Below, in pieces: positions 1 through 5,808 of a stretch of 7,809 bases of DNA. Every line of letters starts with the position of its first letter. Positions within the stretch are counted from its first letter, which is position 1. This DNA is from Bacillota bacterium (GTDB taxonomy: Bacteria; Bacillota; Clostridia; Oscillospirales; Ruminococcaceae). The stretch spans positions 1 through 7,809 of the forward strand of contig JAEXNS010000268.1 in the NCBI GenBank assembly GCA_023439605.1, given 5' to 3'. The position numbers and the translations under genes are program-made. The notes below the pieces were generated by a model. The model was not told where the DNA came from. It did not search any database and saw only the letters and a list, made by a program, of their open reading frames with translations.

Positions 1-1
1 A

Positions 2-946
2 GCTTGTACAGCTGATTTTGTTGTTATGACAAAAGATAGTGAGTTTTTTATGGCACCTCCTTTTGATTCTAAAATTAATGGAGTTGGTACTTCAAAAGCT
101 GCTGCTTCAAATGGAGTAGCTTCTGTAGTTTGCGAAAATGATGAAAAAGCAATTTCAACTGTAAAAAGTATTTTAAGATTAATGCCTGAAAATAATTTAA
201 CAGCTGTTCCTGTTTACGAATACGAAAACAGCCAAACACAAATAAGTGATTCACTAGAAAGTATTGTTTCAAATGTTGCAGATTTAGATTCTGTAGTAGA
301 ACTGTATAGTGATTTTGGAAAATCATCATTTACTGCACTTACAACTATTGGTGGGTCAACTGTTGGTATGGCAGCTACAAATAAGTCTACAGAAAGACTA
401 ACATCTGACGACTGTACAAAACTAGCGAGATTTATGAGAACGTGTGATGCATTTTCTATTCCTGTAATAACATTTATTGATACAGAAGGATTTGATAATG
501 ATTCAGTTTCTGAGGTTTCAGGAAGCATTAGAAATATGACAAAACTTTCTAGTACATATTCAGAAGCTACAACTGTAAAAATTTCTGTAATAACAGGAAA
601 AGCATATGGACCCGCATTTGTAAGCTTAGCAGGGAAAAATATAAATACCGATTTTTCTTTTGCTTTTGAAAATGCAGTTATTTCTCCATTGGCACCGTTG
701 GCAGCAGTTGAATTTTTATGGCATGATAAGTTAAAAGGTGCTTCAGATTTAACATCTAAGAGAAATGAATTAGCAGAAGAATATTCAAAAACAATTGCTT
801 CTGCATTAAGTGCAGCTGAAAAAAATTGTATTGATGAAATAGTTAACAAGGAAGATTTAAAATCTAAATTAATAGCTGTTTTAGATATGCTTTCTAGTAA
901 AAGGGTTACTAAGTTACCTAAAAAGCATAATAATATTCCTTTGTAA
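2..946 (+). CDS. Carboxyltransferase subunit, 12S/MmdA-like (5' end missing)
   Basis: The frame is open from base 2, before the first ATG at 26, so the gene starts upstream of the window; 314 residues are visible, roughly the C-terminal two thirds of a family of about 450-520 residues. It belongs to the crotonase-fold acyl-CoA carboxyltransferases (MmdA, PccB, transcarboxylase 12S), which move CO2 between carboxybiotin and an acyl-CoA. Visible family landmarks are ADFVVMTKDSEFFM, TTIGGSTVGMAATN, LARFMRTCDAFSIPVITFID, KISVITGKAYGPAF and the C-terminal KKHNNIPL, which matches the usual KKHGNIPL ending. It is divergent: the family's VDVPGF segment reads IDTEGF, and the oxyanion-hole region KAYGGA reads KAYGPA. 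The acyl-CoA substrate cannot be read from the sequence. Next genes are the biotin carrier and the PYC-type subunit, so it is probably the acyl-CoA-side half-reaction of a biotin enzyme. Family assignment is firm, substrate open. Confidence 0.85.
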   Translation, partial: ACTADFVVMTKDSEFFMAPPFDSKINGVGTSKAAASNGVASVVCENDEKAISTVKSILRLMPENNLTAVPVYEYENSQTQISDSLESIVSNVADLDSVVELYSDFGKSSFTALTTIGGSTVGMAATNKSTERLTSDDCTKLARFMRTCDAFSIPVITFIDTEGFDNDSVSEVSGSIRNMTKLSSTYSEATTVKISVITGKAYGPAFVSLAGKNINTDFSFAFENAVISPLAPLAAVEFLWHDKLKGASDLTSKRNELAEEYSKTIASALSAAEKNCIDEIVNKEDLKSKLIAVLDMLSSKRVTKLPKKHNNIPL

Positions 947-1004
947 TATAAAAAAGAGTTTTTAATTAGTTTAATTGTATATTTTAGATAGGTGGTTAAT
1001 AATT

Positions 1005-1385
1005 ATGAAAAGATTTAATATAACTGTAAACGGAAAAGCTTATGATGTTGCAGTAGAAGAATTGGCAGAAGGAACTCCAGTAGTTGCTAATGCATCACCA
1101 GTAGTAACACCAAAAACTGTACCTGTTGCTACTCCAGCACCAGCTCCTACTCCAGTAGCTGCAGTTGGTTCGGGAACAAAAATCACTGCACCTATGCCTG
1201 GTACTATTTTAGATGTTAAAGTTGCAGTTGGGGATTCTGTAACTAAAGGACAACCTATTATAGTATTAGAAGCTATGAAGATGGAAAATGATATCGTTGC
1301 ACCATGTGATGGTAAAGTTACAAGTGTACTTGTGAAAAAGAATGATACTGTAAATTCATCTGATACACTAGCAACAATTCAATAA
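1005..1385 (+). CDS. Biotin/lipoyl carrier protein (transcarboxylase 1.3S-like)
   Basis: This 126-residue protein carries the swinging biotin of the complex encoded by its neighbours. It has a short N-terminal beta-rich segment (1-30, MKRFNITVNGKAYDVAVEEL), a Pro/Ala/Val/Thr-rich flexible linker (about 33-56), and a C-terminal biotinyl domain with the biotinylation motif EAMKM at 89-93; Lys92 is the expected biotinylated residue, added by BirA. The layout matches the 1.3S subunit of transcarboxylase and the gamma subunit of methylmalonyl-CoA decarboxylase. The reading frame is open back to a TTG at 975, but ATG 1005 is preferred because AGGTGG (990-995) sits 9 bases upstream and the protein then starts like its family. 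It lies 58 bases after the carboxyltransferase and 17 bases before the PYC-type gene, with no terminator between, so one operon is likely. Confidence 0.9.
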   Translation: MKRFNITVNGKAYDVAVEELAEGTPVVANASPVVTPKTVPVATPAPAPTPVAAVGSGTKITAPMPGTILDVKVAVGDSVTKGQPIIVLEAMKMENDIVAPCDGKVTSVLVKKNDTVNSSDTLATIQ

Positions 1386-1402
1386 GAAAGGCGGTTTGCT
1401 AA

Positions 1403-2803
1403 ATGGCTAAAAAAATTGGTATTACTGAAACGGTACTTCGTGATGCACACCAGTCCTTAATTGCAACTAGAATGACTATTGAAGAAATGTTACCTATACT
1501 TGATAAAATGGATAAAGTAGGGTATCATTCTATAGAGTGTTGGGGTGGAGCAACTTTTGACTCGTGCATACGTTTCTTAAATGAAGATCCATGGGAAAGA
1601 CTAAGAACTCTAAAAAAACATCTACCAAAAACAAAACTACAAATGCTATTTAGGGGTCAAAACATGCTAGGATATCGTCATTATGCAGATGATGTCTTAC
1701 AATATTTTGTACAAAAATCAGTAGCAAATGGTATAGATATAATAAGAATTTTTGATGCGTTAAATGATATCAGAAATTTAAAAACAGCTATTTTAGCAGC
1801 TAAAAAAGAAGGTGCTGATACTCAAGTAGCTATTTCATATACTTTAGGTGAAGTTTTTACAACGGATTATTATGTAGATTATGCCAAACAAATAGAAGCT
1901 GTTGGTGCGGATTCCATTTGTATAAAAGACATGGCGGCATTGATTACTCCATATGAGACTGAAAAACTTGTTAAGGCTTTGAAATCGGCTGTTAAAATTC
2001 CGATTCAACTACATACACACTATACATCTGGCTTTGCGTCAATGTGTATATTGAAGGGTATAGAATCAGGTGTAGATGTTGTGGATACAGCAATGTCACC
2101 TTTAGCTTTAGGTACTTCTCATGCACCAACTGAATCAATAGTTGCAGCTTTAAAAGGAACAGAATATGATACAGGTTTAGATTTACTTTTACTAAATGAA
2201 ATAAGAGAATATTTTATGATATTACGTAAAAAATATATAGATTCTGGATTATTAGATCCTCAGATGCTTGCAGTAGATTCAAATGCATTAGTTTATCAAG
2301 TACCAGGTGGTATGCTTTCAAACTTATTGTCACAATTAAAACAAGCTGGTAAAGAAGATCAACTAAAAGATGTTTTGGAAGAAGTTCCTAGATGTAGAAA
2401 AGATTCAGGTTATCCTCCTTTAGTTACTCCTACTTCACAAATTGTTGGAACACAAGCTGTATTTAATGTTATAATGGGAGAAAGATACAAAACTGTTACT
2501 AAAGAATTTAAGGGAATAGTTAAAGGGGAATATGGAAAGACTCCTGTACCAATTGACCCTGAATTTAGAAAGAAAATTATTGGCGATGAAAAAGCTATTG
2601 ATTGTCGCCCAGCAGATCTGTTAAAACCAGAACTTGATAAACTTCGTGAAGAGTGTGCAGAATGGATTGAACAAGAAGAAGATGTATTAACATATGCACA
2701 ATTTGGGCAAGTTGCAGTTAAATTTTTTGAACAAAGAAGAAATAAAAAATTTGGCATAGATGGCGCTCATGCTGATATGGAAAAAAAGGTTCATCCAGTA
2801 TAA
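1403..2803 (+). CDS. PYC/OadA-type carboxyltransferase subunit (pyruvate/oxaloacetate side)
   Basis: The 466-residue protein has the HMGL-like TIM barrel (about 1-270) and the conserved C-terminal carboxylase domain of pyruvate carboxylase, OadA and transcarboxylase 5S. It transfers CO2 between biotin and pyruvate/oxaloacetate. Visible active-site features are LRDAHQS with metal ligand Asp14, Lys175 in IKDMA (the lysine carbamylated in the family), and His204 and His206 in LHTHYTSG (metal ligands). It ends without a biotin domain, unlike single-chain OadA of about 590 residues, which fits the separate biotin gene just upstream. The start ATG has AAAGGCGG 8 bases before it. Databases usually name such proteins oxaloacetate decarboxylase subunit alpha or pyruvate carboxylase subunit B. 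With a 12S-like and a 1.3S-like neighbour, a transcarboxylase 5S role is at least as likely here. Confidence 0.92.
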   Translation: MAKKIGITETVLRDAHQSLIATRMTIEEMLPILDKMDKVGYHSIECWGGATFDSCIRFLNEDPWERLRTLKKHLPKTKLQMLFRGQNMLGYRHYADDVLQYFVQKSVANGIDIIRIFDALNDIRNLKTAILAAKKEGADTQVAISYTLGEVFTTDYYVDYAKQIEAVGADSICIKDMAALITPYETEKLVKALKSAVKIPIQLHTHYTSGFASMCILKGIESGVDVVDTAMSPLALGTSHAPTESIVAALKGTEYDTGLDLLLLNEIREYFMILRKKYIDSGLLDPQMLAVDSNALVYQVPGGMLSNLLSQLKQAGKEDQLKDVLEEVPRCRKDSGYPPLVTPTSQIVGTQAVFNVIMGERYKTVTKEFKGIVKGEYGKTPVPIDPEFRKKIIGDEKAIDCRPADLLKPELDKLREECAEWIEQEEDVLTYAQFGQVAVKFFEQRRNKKFGIDGAHADMEKKVHPV

Positions 2804-2839
2804 ATTGATTTAATTTTCACTATTATAGAGTAAAAATAT

Positions 2840-2860
2840 GGGCGAGCATTTTGTTCGCCC
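2840..2860 (+). terminator. Hairpin after the carboxyltransferase operon
   Basis: GGGCGA (2840-2845) pairs with TCGCCC (2855-2860), with a G-T closing pair inside and a loop of about 7 bases. The stem is GC-rich in an AT-rich spacer. The following bases, GATTTTCACCTTTT, are T-rich but interrupted, so this is a moderate intrinsic terminator. Because only 28 bases separate it from the metA start and I found no good promoter in between, it may also act as a partial terminator or attenuator allowing some read-through into metA. Confidence 0.6.
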
Positions 2861-2874
2861 GATTTTCACCTTTT

Positions 2875-2882
2875 AGGAGAGG
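2875..2882 (+). promoter_or_regulatory. Ribosome binding site fixing the TTG start of metA
   Basis: AGGAGAGG lies 6 bases upstream of TTG 2889. The family N-terminus (MPIRI...) begins exactly at this TTG, so the non-ATG start is well supported. Confidence 0.75.
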
Positions 2883-2888
2883 ATATAA

Positions 2889-3806
2889 TTGCCTATTAGA
2901 ATTTCTCAAGAATTACCGGCTTATAAAACGCTTTTAGATGAAAATATTTTTGTTATGCCTTCAGATATTGCTGAACATCAAGATATTCGCCCATTAAAAG
3001 TAGCAATTTTGAATTTGATGCCAAAAAAAATCGAAACAGAAACACAAATTTTAAGGTTGTTGAGTAATACCCCACTTCAAGTGGATGTGGATTTTATACA
3101 TTTCGATTCACATATATCTAAAAATACTTCAATAAGCCATTTAAATACATTTTACACTACTTTTGATAAAATTAAGAATCAAAAATATGATGGTTTTATC
3201 ATTACTGGTGCACCAATAGAACATTTGAATTTTGAAGAAATTGATTATTGGAACGAAATATGTGGAATAATGGAGTGGACGAAAACACATGTTTGTTCTA
3301 CTTTGCATATATGTTGGGGTGCACAAGCTGGTTTATATTATCATTATGGAATACCTAAGTATTCCTTAGAAAAAAAGATGTTTGGTGTATTTCCTCATAA
3401 GATTTTAACAGGAAATTGCCATTTGCTCAAAGGTTTTGATGAATGTTTCTTAGTTCCACATTCAAGAAATACAGAAGTGAAAAAAGAGGATATTGACAAA
3501 GTAGATAAACTTGAAGTATTAAGTTTATCTAGTATGTCAGGAGTAAACATTGTTGGAAGCAAAGATGGAAGACAGTATTTTATTACTGGCCATCTAGAAT
3601 ATGATAGAGAAACACTCGCAAATGAATATTTTAGAGATAAAGAAAAAGGTTTAAACATTGAAATTCCATACAACTATTTTCCTGATAATGATATAGAAAA
3701 GACACCTAAATTCTTATGGAGTGGACATGCAAATCTAATGTATTCAAATTGGTTGAATTATTGTGTATATCAAAAAACACCATATAATATAAATGATATA
3801 CATTGA
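2889..3806 (+). CDS. metA: Homoserine O-acetyltransferase, MetA family
   Basis: A 305-residue, full-length MetA that acylates the hydroxyl of homoserine, the first committed step of methionine synthesis, in the cytoplasm. The nucleophile is Cys142 in ICWGAQA; His235 and Glu237 in TGHLEYDR complete the catalytic set. The family N-terminus MPIRISQELPA and block NLMPKKIETETQILRLLSNTP are present. Residue 111, just after TGAPI, is Glu; published work on Bacillus MetA showed that Glu here favours acetyl-CoA while Gly favours succinyl-CoA. Hence the product is inferred to be O-acetylhomoserine although databases often say succinyltransferase. It starts with TTG behind a strong Shine-Dalgarno site. 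No SAM riboswitch or T-box is visible upstream. The DUF4190 gene follows after 35 bases without a terminator and may be cotranscribed. The family call is near certain. Confidence 0.96.
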   Translation: MPIRISQELPAYKTLLDENIFVMPSDIAEHQDIRPLKVAILNLMPKKIETETQILRLLSNTPLQVDVDFIHFDSHISKNTSISHLNTFYTTFDKIKNQKYDGFIITGAPIEHLNFEEIDYWNEICGIMEWTKTHVCSTLHICWGAQAGLYYHYGIPKYSLEKKMFGVFPHKILTGNCHLLKGFDECFLVPHSRNTEVKKEDIDKVDKLEVLSLSSMSGVNIVGSKDGRQYFITGHLEYDRETLANEYFRDKEKGLNIEIPYNYFPDNDIEKTPKFLWSGHANLMYSNWLNYCVYQKTPYNINDIH

Positions 3807-3841
3807 TAATTAAATAAATTTTAAAGAAAGAGGTTATGAAG

Positions 3842-4231
3842 ATGAGCGATTATGGATATTCTTCCCCCAAAAAAGGTTTGGCGATTGCGGCGTTAATAGT
3901 GGGCATTATCTCTATACTATGTTGTTTTGTACCTGTTATAGGTATAATAGCTATTATAATAGCAATAGTAGCTTTGATTAAAAAACAAGGAGCAAAGCCA
4001 GCAGCTATTATTGGTATGATTTTAGGTATTTTATCTACCATAATTTCAGGAGTTGTAGTTGCTGGTTTATTTAAATTAAAATCCTTAGGACCAGAATACT
4101 TTGGTCCAATTGTAGATCAGTATTACGAAGACGGAACATTACCTGAAGAATGGAAGCAAATTGATGAAATGTATACTGATGAACAAAAAGATGAACTAAT
4201 TAAAGCTATTGATGAGTACTTTAACAAATAA
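3842..4231 (+). CDS. DUF4190-type small membrane protein
   Basis: This 129-residue protein has unknown function. After a short polar N-terminus (MSDYGYSSPKKG) come three hydrophobic segments, about 12-27, 30-46 and 53-76; the first two form the glycine/isoleucine-rich hairpin with a central Cys-Cys (27-28) and Pro31 typical of DUF4190. The C-terminal 50 residues are hydrophilic and acidic (EEWKQIDEMYTDEQKDELIKA at the end of the chain is abbreviated in family terms as a charged helix), probably extending from the membrane. Two in-frame ATGs occur. ATG 3842 is preferred over 3836 because AAAGAGG (3827-3833) is 8 bases from the former but only 2 from the latter. It sits 35 bases after metA and ends directly against a perfect palindromic terminator. 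Cotranscription with metA is likely from spacing, but no functional link is implied. Confidence 0.8.
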   Translation: MSDYGYSSPKKGLAIAALIVGIISILCCFVPVIGIIAIIIAIVALIKKQGAKPAAIIGMILGILSTIISGVVVAGLFKLKSLGPEYFGPIVDQYYEDGTLPEEWKQIDEMYTDEQKDELIKAIDEYFNK

Positions 4232-4299
4232 TAATGCCAATATAAAAATAAAAACCCTTACTTTTAAAAGTAAGGGTTTTTATTTTTATATTGGCATTA
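4232..4299. terminator. Bidirectional terminator, perfect 68-bp palindrome
   Basis: Bases 4232-4265 are exactly complementary to 4266-4299 with no loop offset (centre TTTT/AAAA). The core stem contains CCCTTAC/GTAAGGG, followed by T-rich sequence on both strands, so it can end transcription from the DUF4190 gene on the plus strand and the DUF2752 gene on the minus strand. The palindrome begins one base after the DUF4190 stop and includes the last codons and stop of the minus-strand gene (stop at 4286-4288). Confidence 0.9.
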
Positions 4300-4702
4300 A
4301 AACAGGAATGAAATTTCTTATTATATAGTAAAGCAAAAATAAAAAAGTGAGTTTATAATAAAAAGAATTTGTTCTTGGAATTAGCTTTTTATGATTAAAA
4401 AAAGTGAATGTTAACAATTCGATATATGCAATAATGGAGAAAAAAATCAAGAAAATATATAATGGATTATTTCGTAAAGATAATAAAAAATCAAGTTTTA
4501 AAATTGCGGATATACTTCTGGTACTACCACAACCTGGGCAAAAATGTCCTGTAAATAAATTGAAAGGACAAAATATATTAAATTTATGAATTAATAAAAT
4601 TCCGATTTTAGATAATACAAATAAAACCATTATCGATATAATTGGTATGGATAGTACGAAAATTTTAAATAATTTTTTTTTGTTCAAAATATACGTCATC
4701 AT
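4286..4702 (-). CDS. DUF2752 family membrane protein
   Basis: A 138-residue membrane protein of unknown function. The DUF2752 signature is clear: CPFNLFTGHFCPGCGSTRS followed by a hydrophobic helix and an RNNPL motif, with cysteines spaced C-P-F and C-P-G-C-G. Hydrophobic segments are an N-terminal helix just after KKKLFKIF, one around IIAYIELLTF and one near the C-terminus (LTFLFLLYYII). The frame is open to an ATG at 4750, but that start would overlap the upstream hydrolase by 44 bases and has no ribosome binding site. The tandem ATGs at 4702 and 4699 lie 4 bases after the upstream stop, fitting reinitiation by coupled translation; no strong Shine-Dalgarno is seen for either. The Cys-rich motif could bind metal or form disulfides, but no activity is established. 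Confidence 0.8.
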   Translation of the reverse strand: MMTYILNKKKLFKIFVLSIPIISIMVLFVLSKIGILLIHKFNIFCPFNLFTGHFCPGCGSTRSISAILKLDFLLSLRNNPLYIFLIFFSIIAYIELLTFTFFNHKKLIPRTNSFYYKLTFLFLLYYIIRNFIPVLMPI

Positions 4703-4706
4703 TAAA

Positions 4707-5297
4707 TTATACTTGAGGGAGTTTAAAAACTGAAAGAATGTTCGACTCATAAGATATAGGTTTAGAAATAATTTTATGATAGTTATTTAATTCACCTTTA
4801 TAAAGTAAATTAGCTTCAGGTAAATGTCTTAAATCATCTGGTGAATAAAGATTAACTGGTTTTTTTAATTTAATACCTGATTTATATAGAACATATGCAA
4901 CAAATTGAGAACATACGAATTTGTTCTTTCTAACTAGATGTAGATTTAAAGGAATGGACCAAAAACCAAGAACGTTAAAAGAATATATTTTTCTATTGTC
5001 AATAAAATGATTTAAAATTATATTTGATTTTTCTTTTTGCTCTGTAGTCATTTTTACCTCATATATTTCACAAGGTATATAACCAAAAAGACCTAGAACA
5101 CCTTTTCCTACGTTTTCTTTATTAAAAGTAGCTGGCAATGGTGTTCGTGTATAATTTCTACAAAAACTATACATTTCACTTAAATCTGGATTTCTAGAAA
5201 TAGATGCATGATTATAGGGTTTTTTTGTAAAAAATCTTATAAATTTAGCTATATTGGTTCCAGTTTGTGTTAATACTATATAAATTGATTCTTCCAT
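4707..5297 (-). CDS. Permuted papain-fold (NlpC/P60-like, YiiX/YaeF-type) putative amidase/peptidase
   Basis: A 196-residue protein with the motif order of the circularly permuted papain-like enzymes: His30 in KKPYNHASIS near the N-terminus, followed by the nucleophile Cys129 in KFVCSQFVAYVLYKSG and a conserved SPDDLRHLP segment (152-160). In the classic NlpC/P60 order the Cys comes first; here His precedes Cys, as in YaeF/YiiX-type families. These enzymes cleave amide or ester bonds in cell-wall peptides, lipids or other substrates; the substrate here is unknown. No signal peptide or clear membrane segment is seen, so it is probably cytoplasmic. The start is supported by AGGAG 7 bases upstream (plus-strand 5305-5309). 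It is followed by, and probably cotranscribed and translationally coupled with, the DUF2752 gene. Fold assignment is good, specificity unknown. Confidence 0.72.
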   Translation of the reverse strand: MEESIYIVLTQTGTNIAKFIRFFTKKPYNHASISRNPDLSEMYSFCRNYTRTPLPATFNKENVGKGVLGLFGYIPCEIYEVKMTTEQKEKSNIILNHFIDNRKIYSFNVLGFWSIPLNLHLVRKNKFVCSQFVAYVLYKSGIKLKKPVNLYSPDDLRHLPEANLLYKGELNNYHKIISKPISYESNILSVFKLPQV

Positions 5298-5339
5298 TTG
5301 ATTTCTCCTGATTAATTTTTTATAAGTTTAATTAAAACC

Positions 5340-5368
5340 TTGAATATATATAAAATATTTGATATAAT
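5340..5368 (+). promoter_or_regulatory. Promoter of the tRNA-Arg gene
   Basis: TTGAAT (-35, 5340-5345) and TATAAT (-10, 5363-5368) are separated by exactly 17 bases, placing the transcription start near 5375, about 15 bases before the mature tRNA. A second TATAAT at 5379-5384 is too close to the tRNA 5' end and lacks a -35 at normal spacing. Confidence 0.7.
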
Positions 5369-5389
5369 GAAACTAACGTATAATTTCGA

Positions 5390-5462
5390 CCGCTCGTAGC
5401 TCAGAGGATAGAGCAATACGCTCCGACCGTATTTGTCGCAGGTTCAACTCCTGTCGAGCGGA
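5390..5462 (+). tRNA. tRNA-Arg (anticodon CCG)
   Basis: A complete 73-nt cloverleaf. The acceptor stem is CCGCTCG/CGAGCGG (5390-5396 with 5455-5461, all seven pairs), with discriminator A at 5462. The D stem is GCTC/GAGC with loop AGAGGATA, the anticodon stem is ATACG/CGTAT, the loop is CTCCGAC, the variable loop has 5 bases, and the T arm is GCAGG-TTCAACT-CCTGT. The anticodon CCG (5423-5425) reads the arginine codon CGG, rare in AT-rich genomes. CCA is not encoded and would be added after transcription. It stands alone, not in a tRNA cluster, and is divergent to the papain-fold gene. Confidence 0.95.
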
Positions 5463-5509
5463 TTTAAATTTTATTTACATACAAACTATTATAATATATT
5501 AAAATCAAA

Positions 5510-5538
5510 TTGTCAAATATTCAATGCGTTTTTATTAT
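5510..5538 (+). promoter_or_regulatory. Promoter of the structured RNA
   Basis: TTGTCA (-35, 5510-5515) and TATTAT (-10, 5533-5538) each match the sigma-A consensus at five of six positions, with a 17-base spacer. The predicted start is near 5544-5546. No open reading frame of useful size begins downstream before 5809, which points to a non-coding transcript or a long 5' leader. Confidence 0.6.
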
Positions 5539-5544
5539 TTTTTA

Positions 5545-5694
5545 GTTAATATTCAGTTGCTATTAAGCCGTTAAAGGTAAAGGTTATGATTTTGTAGGAG
5601 TTTAGACTTTGCGGAGTCGACCGAGCTTTCTAGTCGCCATGGATCTTCGTTAAAATATCTCCACCCGATACATATGGTTCAATATTAACGGTTT
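5545..5694 (+). ncRNA. Candidate structured non-coding RNA, family not recognised
   Basis: This stretch is more GC-rich and more self-complementary than its surroundings. It has its own promoter and contains no gene. A 10-bp helix (one G-T pair) pairs 5565-5574 with 5685-5694, enclosing about 110 nt and ending in GGTTTT. Within it, GGAG (5597-5600) can pair with CTCC (5659-5662), TATG (5585-5588) with CATA (5671-5674), and CGAC (5618-5621) with GTCG (5633-5636). A competing perfect 9-bp helix pairs 5545-5553 with 5681-5689, using the same 3' strand. The segment GACCGAGC (5619-5626) resembles the pRNA template region of Bacillus 6S RNA as I remember it, but its position in the fold does not fit 6S well. 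I found no consensus of SAM, TPP, FMN, lysine, glycine, purine, c-di-GMP, T-box, tmRNA, SRP or RNase P RNA. It could be a free regulatory RNA or a leader of the PilT-like gene 115 bases downstream. Confidence 0.5.
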
Positions 5695-5808
5695 TAAATG
5701 ATAAAACATAAAAGTTGTACTTATTATTTTAAAATGTTTTTTGTATGAATAATTTAAGGTAAACACAATATAAAAACTTATTAATAAATATAAAATGGAG
5801 GCTTTTTC
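5695..5808. other. AT-rich spacer before the PilT-like gene
   Basis: The spacer holds no gene. AAAACAT (5703-5709) can pair with ATGTTTT near 5733-5740, which is followed by a T run, giving a weak AT-only hairpin that might end the upstream RNA. TATAAA at 5769-5774 is a possible -10, but the nearest TTG-type -35 (TTGTAT, 5741-5746) is 22 bases away, so no convincing promoter is called. TGGAGG (5796-5801) is the ribosome binding site of the next gene, 7 bases before its ATG. Confidence 0.4.

Noticed and set aside
214..849. Long minus-strand open frame (211 residues) opposite the carboxyltransferase
   Set aside because: It is the antisense shadow of a clearly conserved coding sequence, and its translation shows no family motif.
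975..1004. Upstream TTG start extending the biotin carrier by 10 residues
   Set aside because: No ribosome binding site precedes it, whereas ATG 1005 has AGGTGG at 9 bases and gives the family-like N-terminus.
2410..2757. Minus-strand open frame opposite the PYC/OadA gene
   Set aside because: It overlaps conserved coding sequence entirely and has no recognisable domain or ribosome binding site.
4703..4750. ATG 4750 as the start of the DUF2752 protein
   Set aside because: It would overlap the upstream gene by 44 bases with no ribosome binding site. The tandem ATGs at 4702/4699 just past the upstream stop are more plausible.
5379..5384. Second TATAAT as the main tRNA promoter -10
   Set aside because: It would start transcription at or inside the mature tRNA 5' end and has no -35 at 16-18 bases; the 5340-5368 promoter fits better.
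5602..5640. Minus-strand micro-ORF MATRKLGRLRKV, whose first eight residues match the start of ribosomal protein L17
   Set aside because: It stops after 12 residues, has no close ribosome binding site, lacks ribosomal gene neighbours and lies inside a self-complementary region better explained as a plus-strand structured RNA. The match is probably chance, but is recorded because it is exact over eight residues.
5545..5694. 6S RNA (ssrS) as the identity of the structured RNA
   Set aside because: The GACCGAGC segment resembles the Bacillus 6S-1 pRNA template from memory, but it would lie near the apex rather than in a central bubble, and the predicted transcript is short for 6S. Left unassigned.
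5575..5808. c-di-GMP riboswitch upstream of the PilT-like gene
   Set aside because: These riboswitches often control pilus genes, but the conserved c-di-GMP-I core sequences are absent here.
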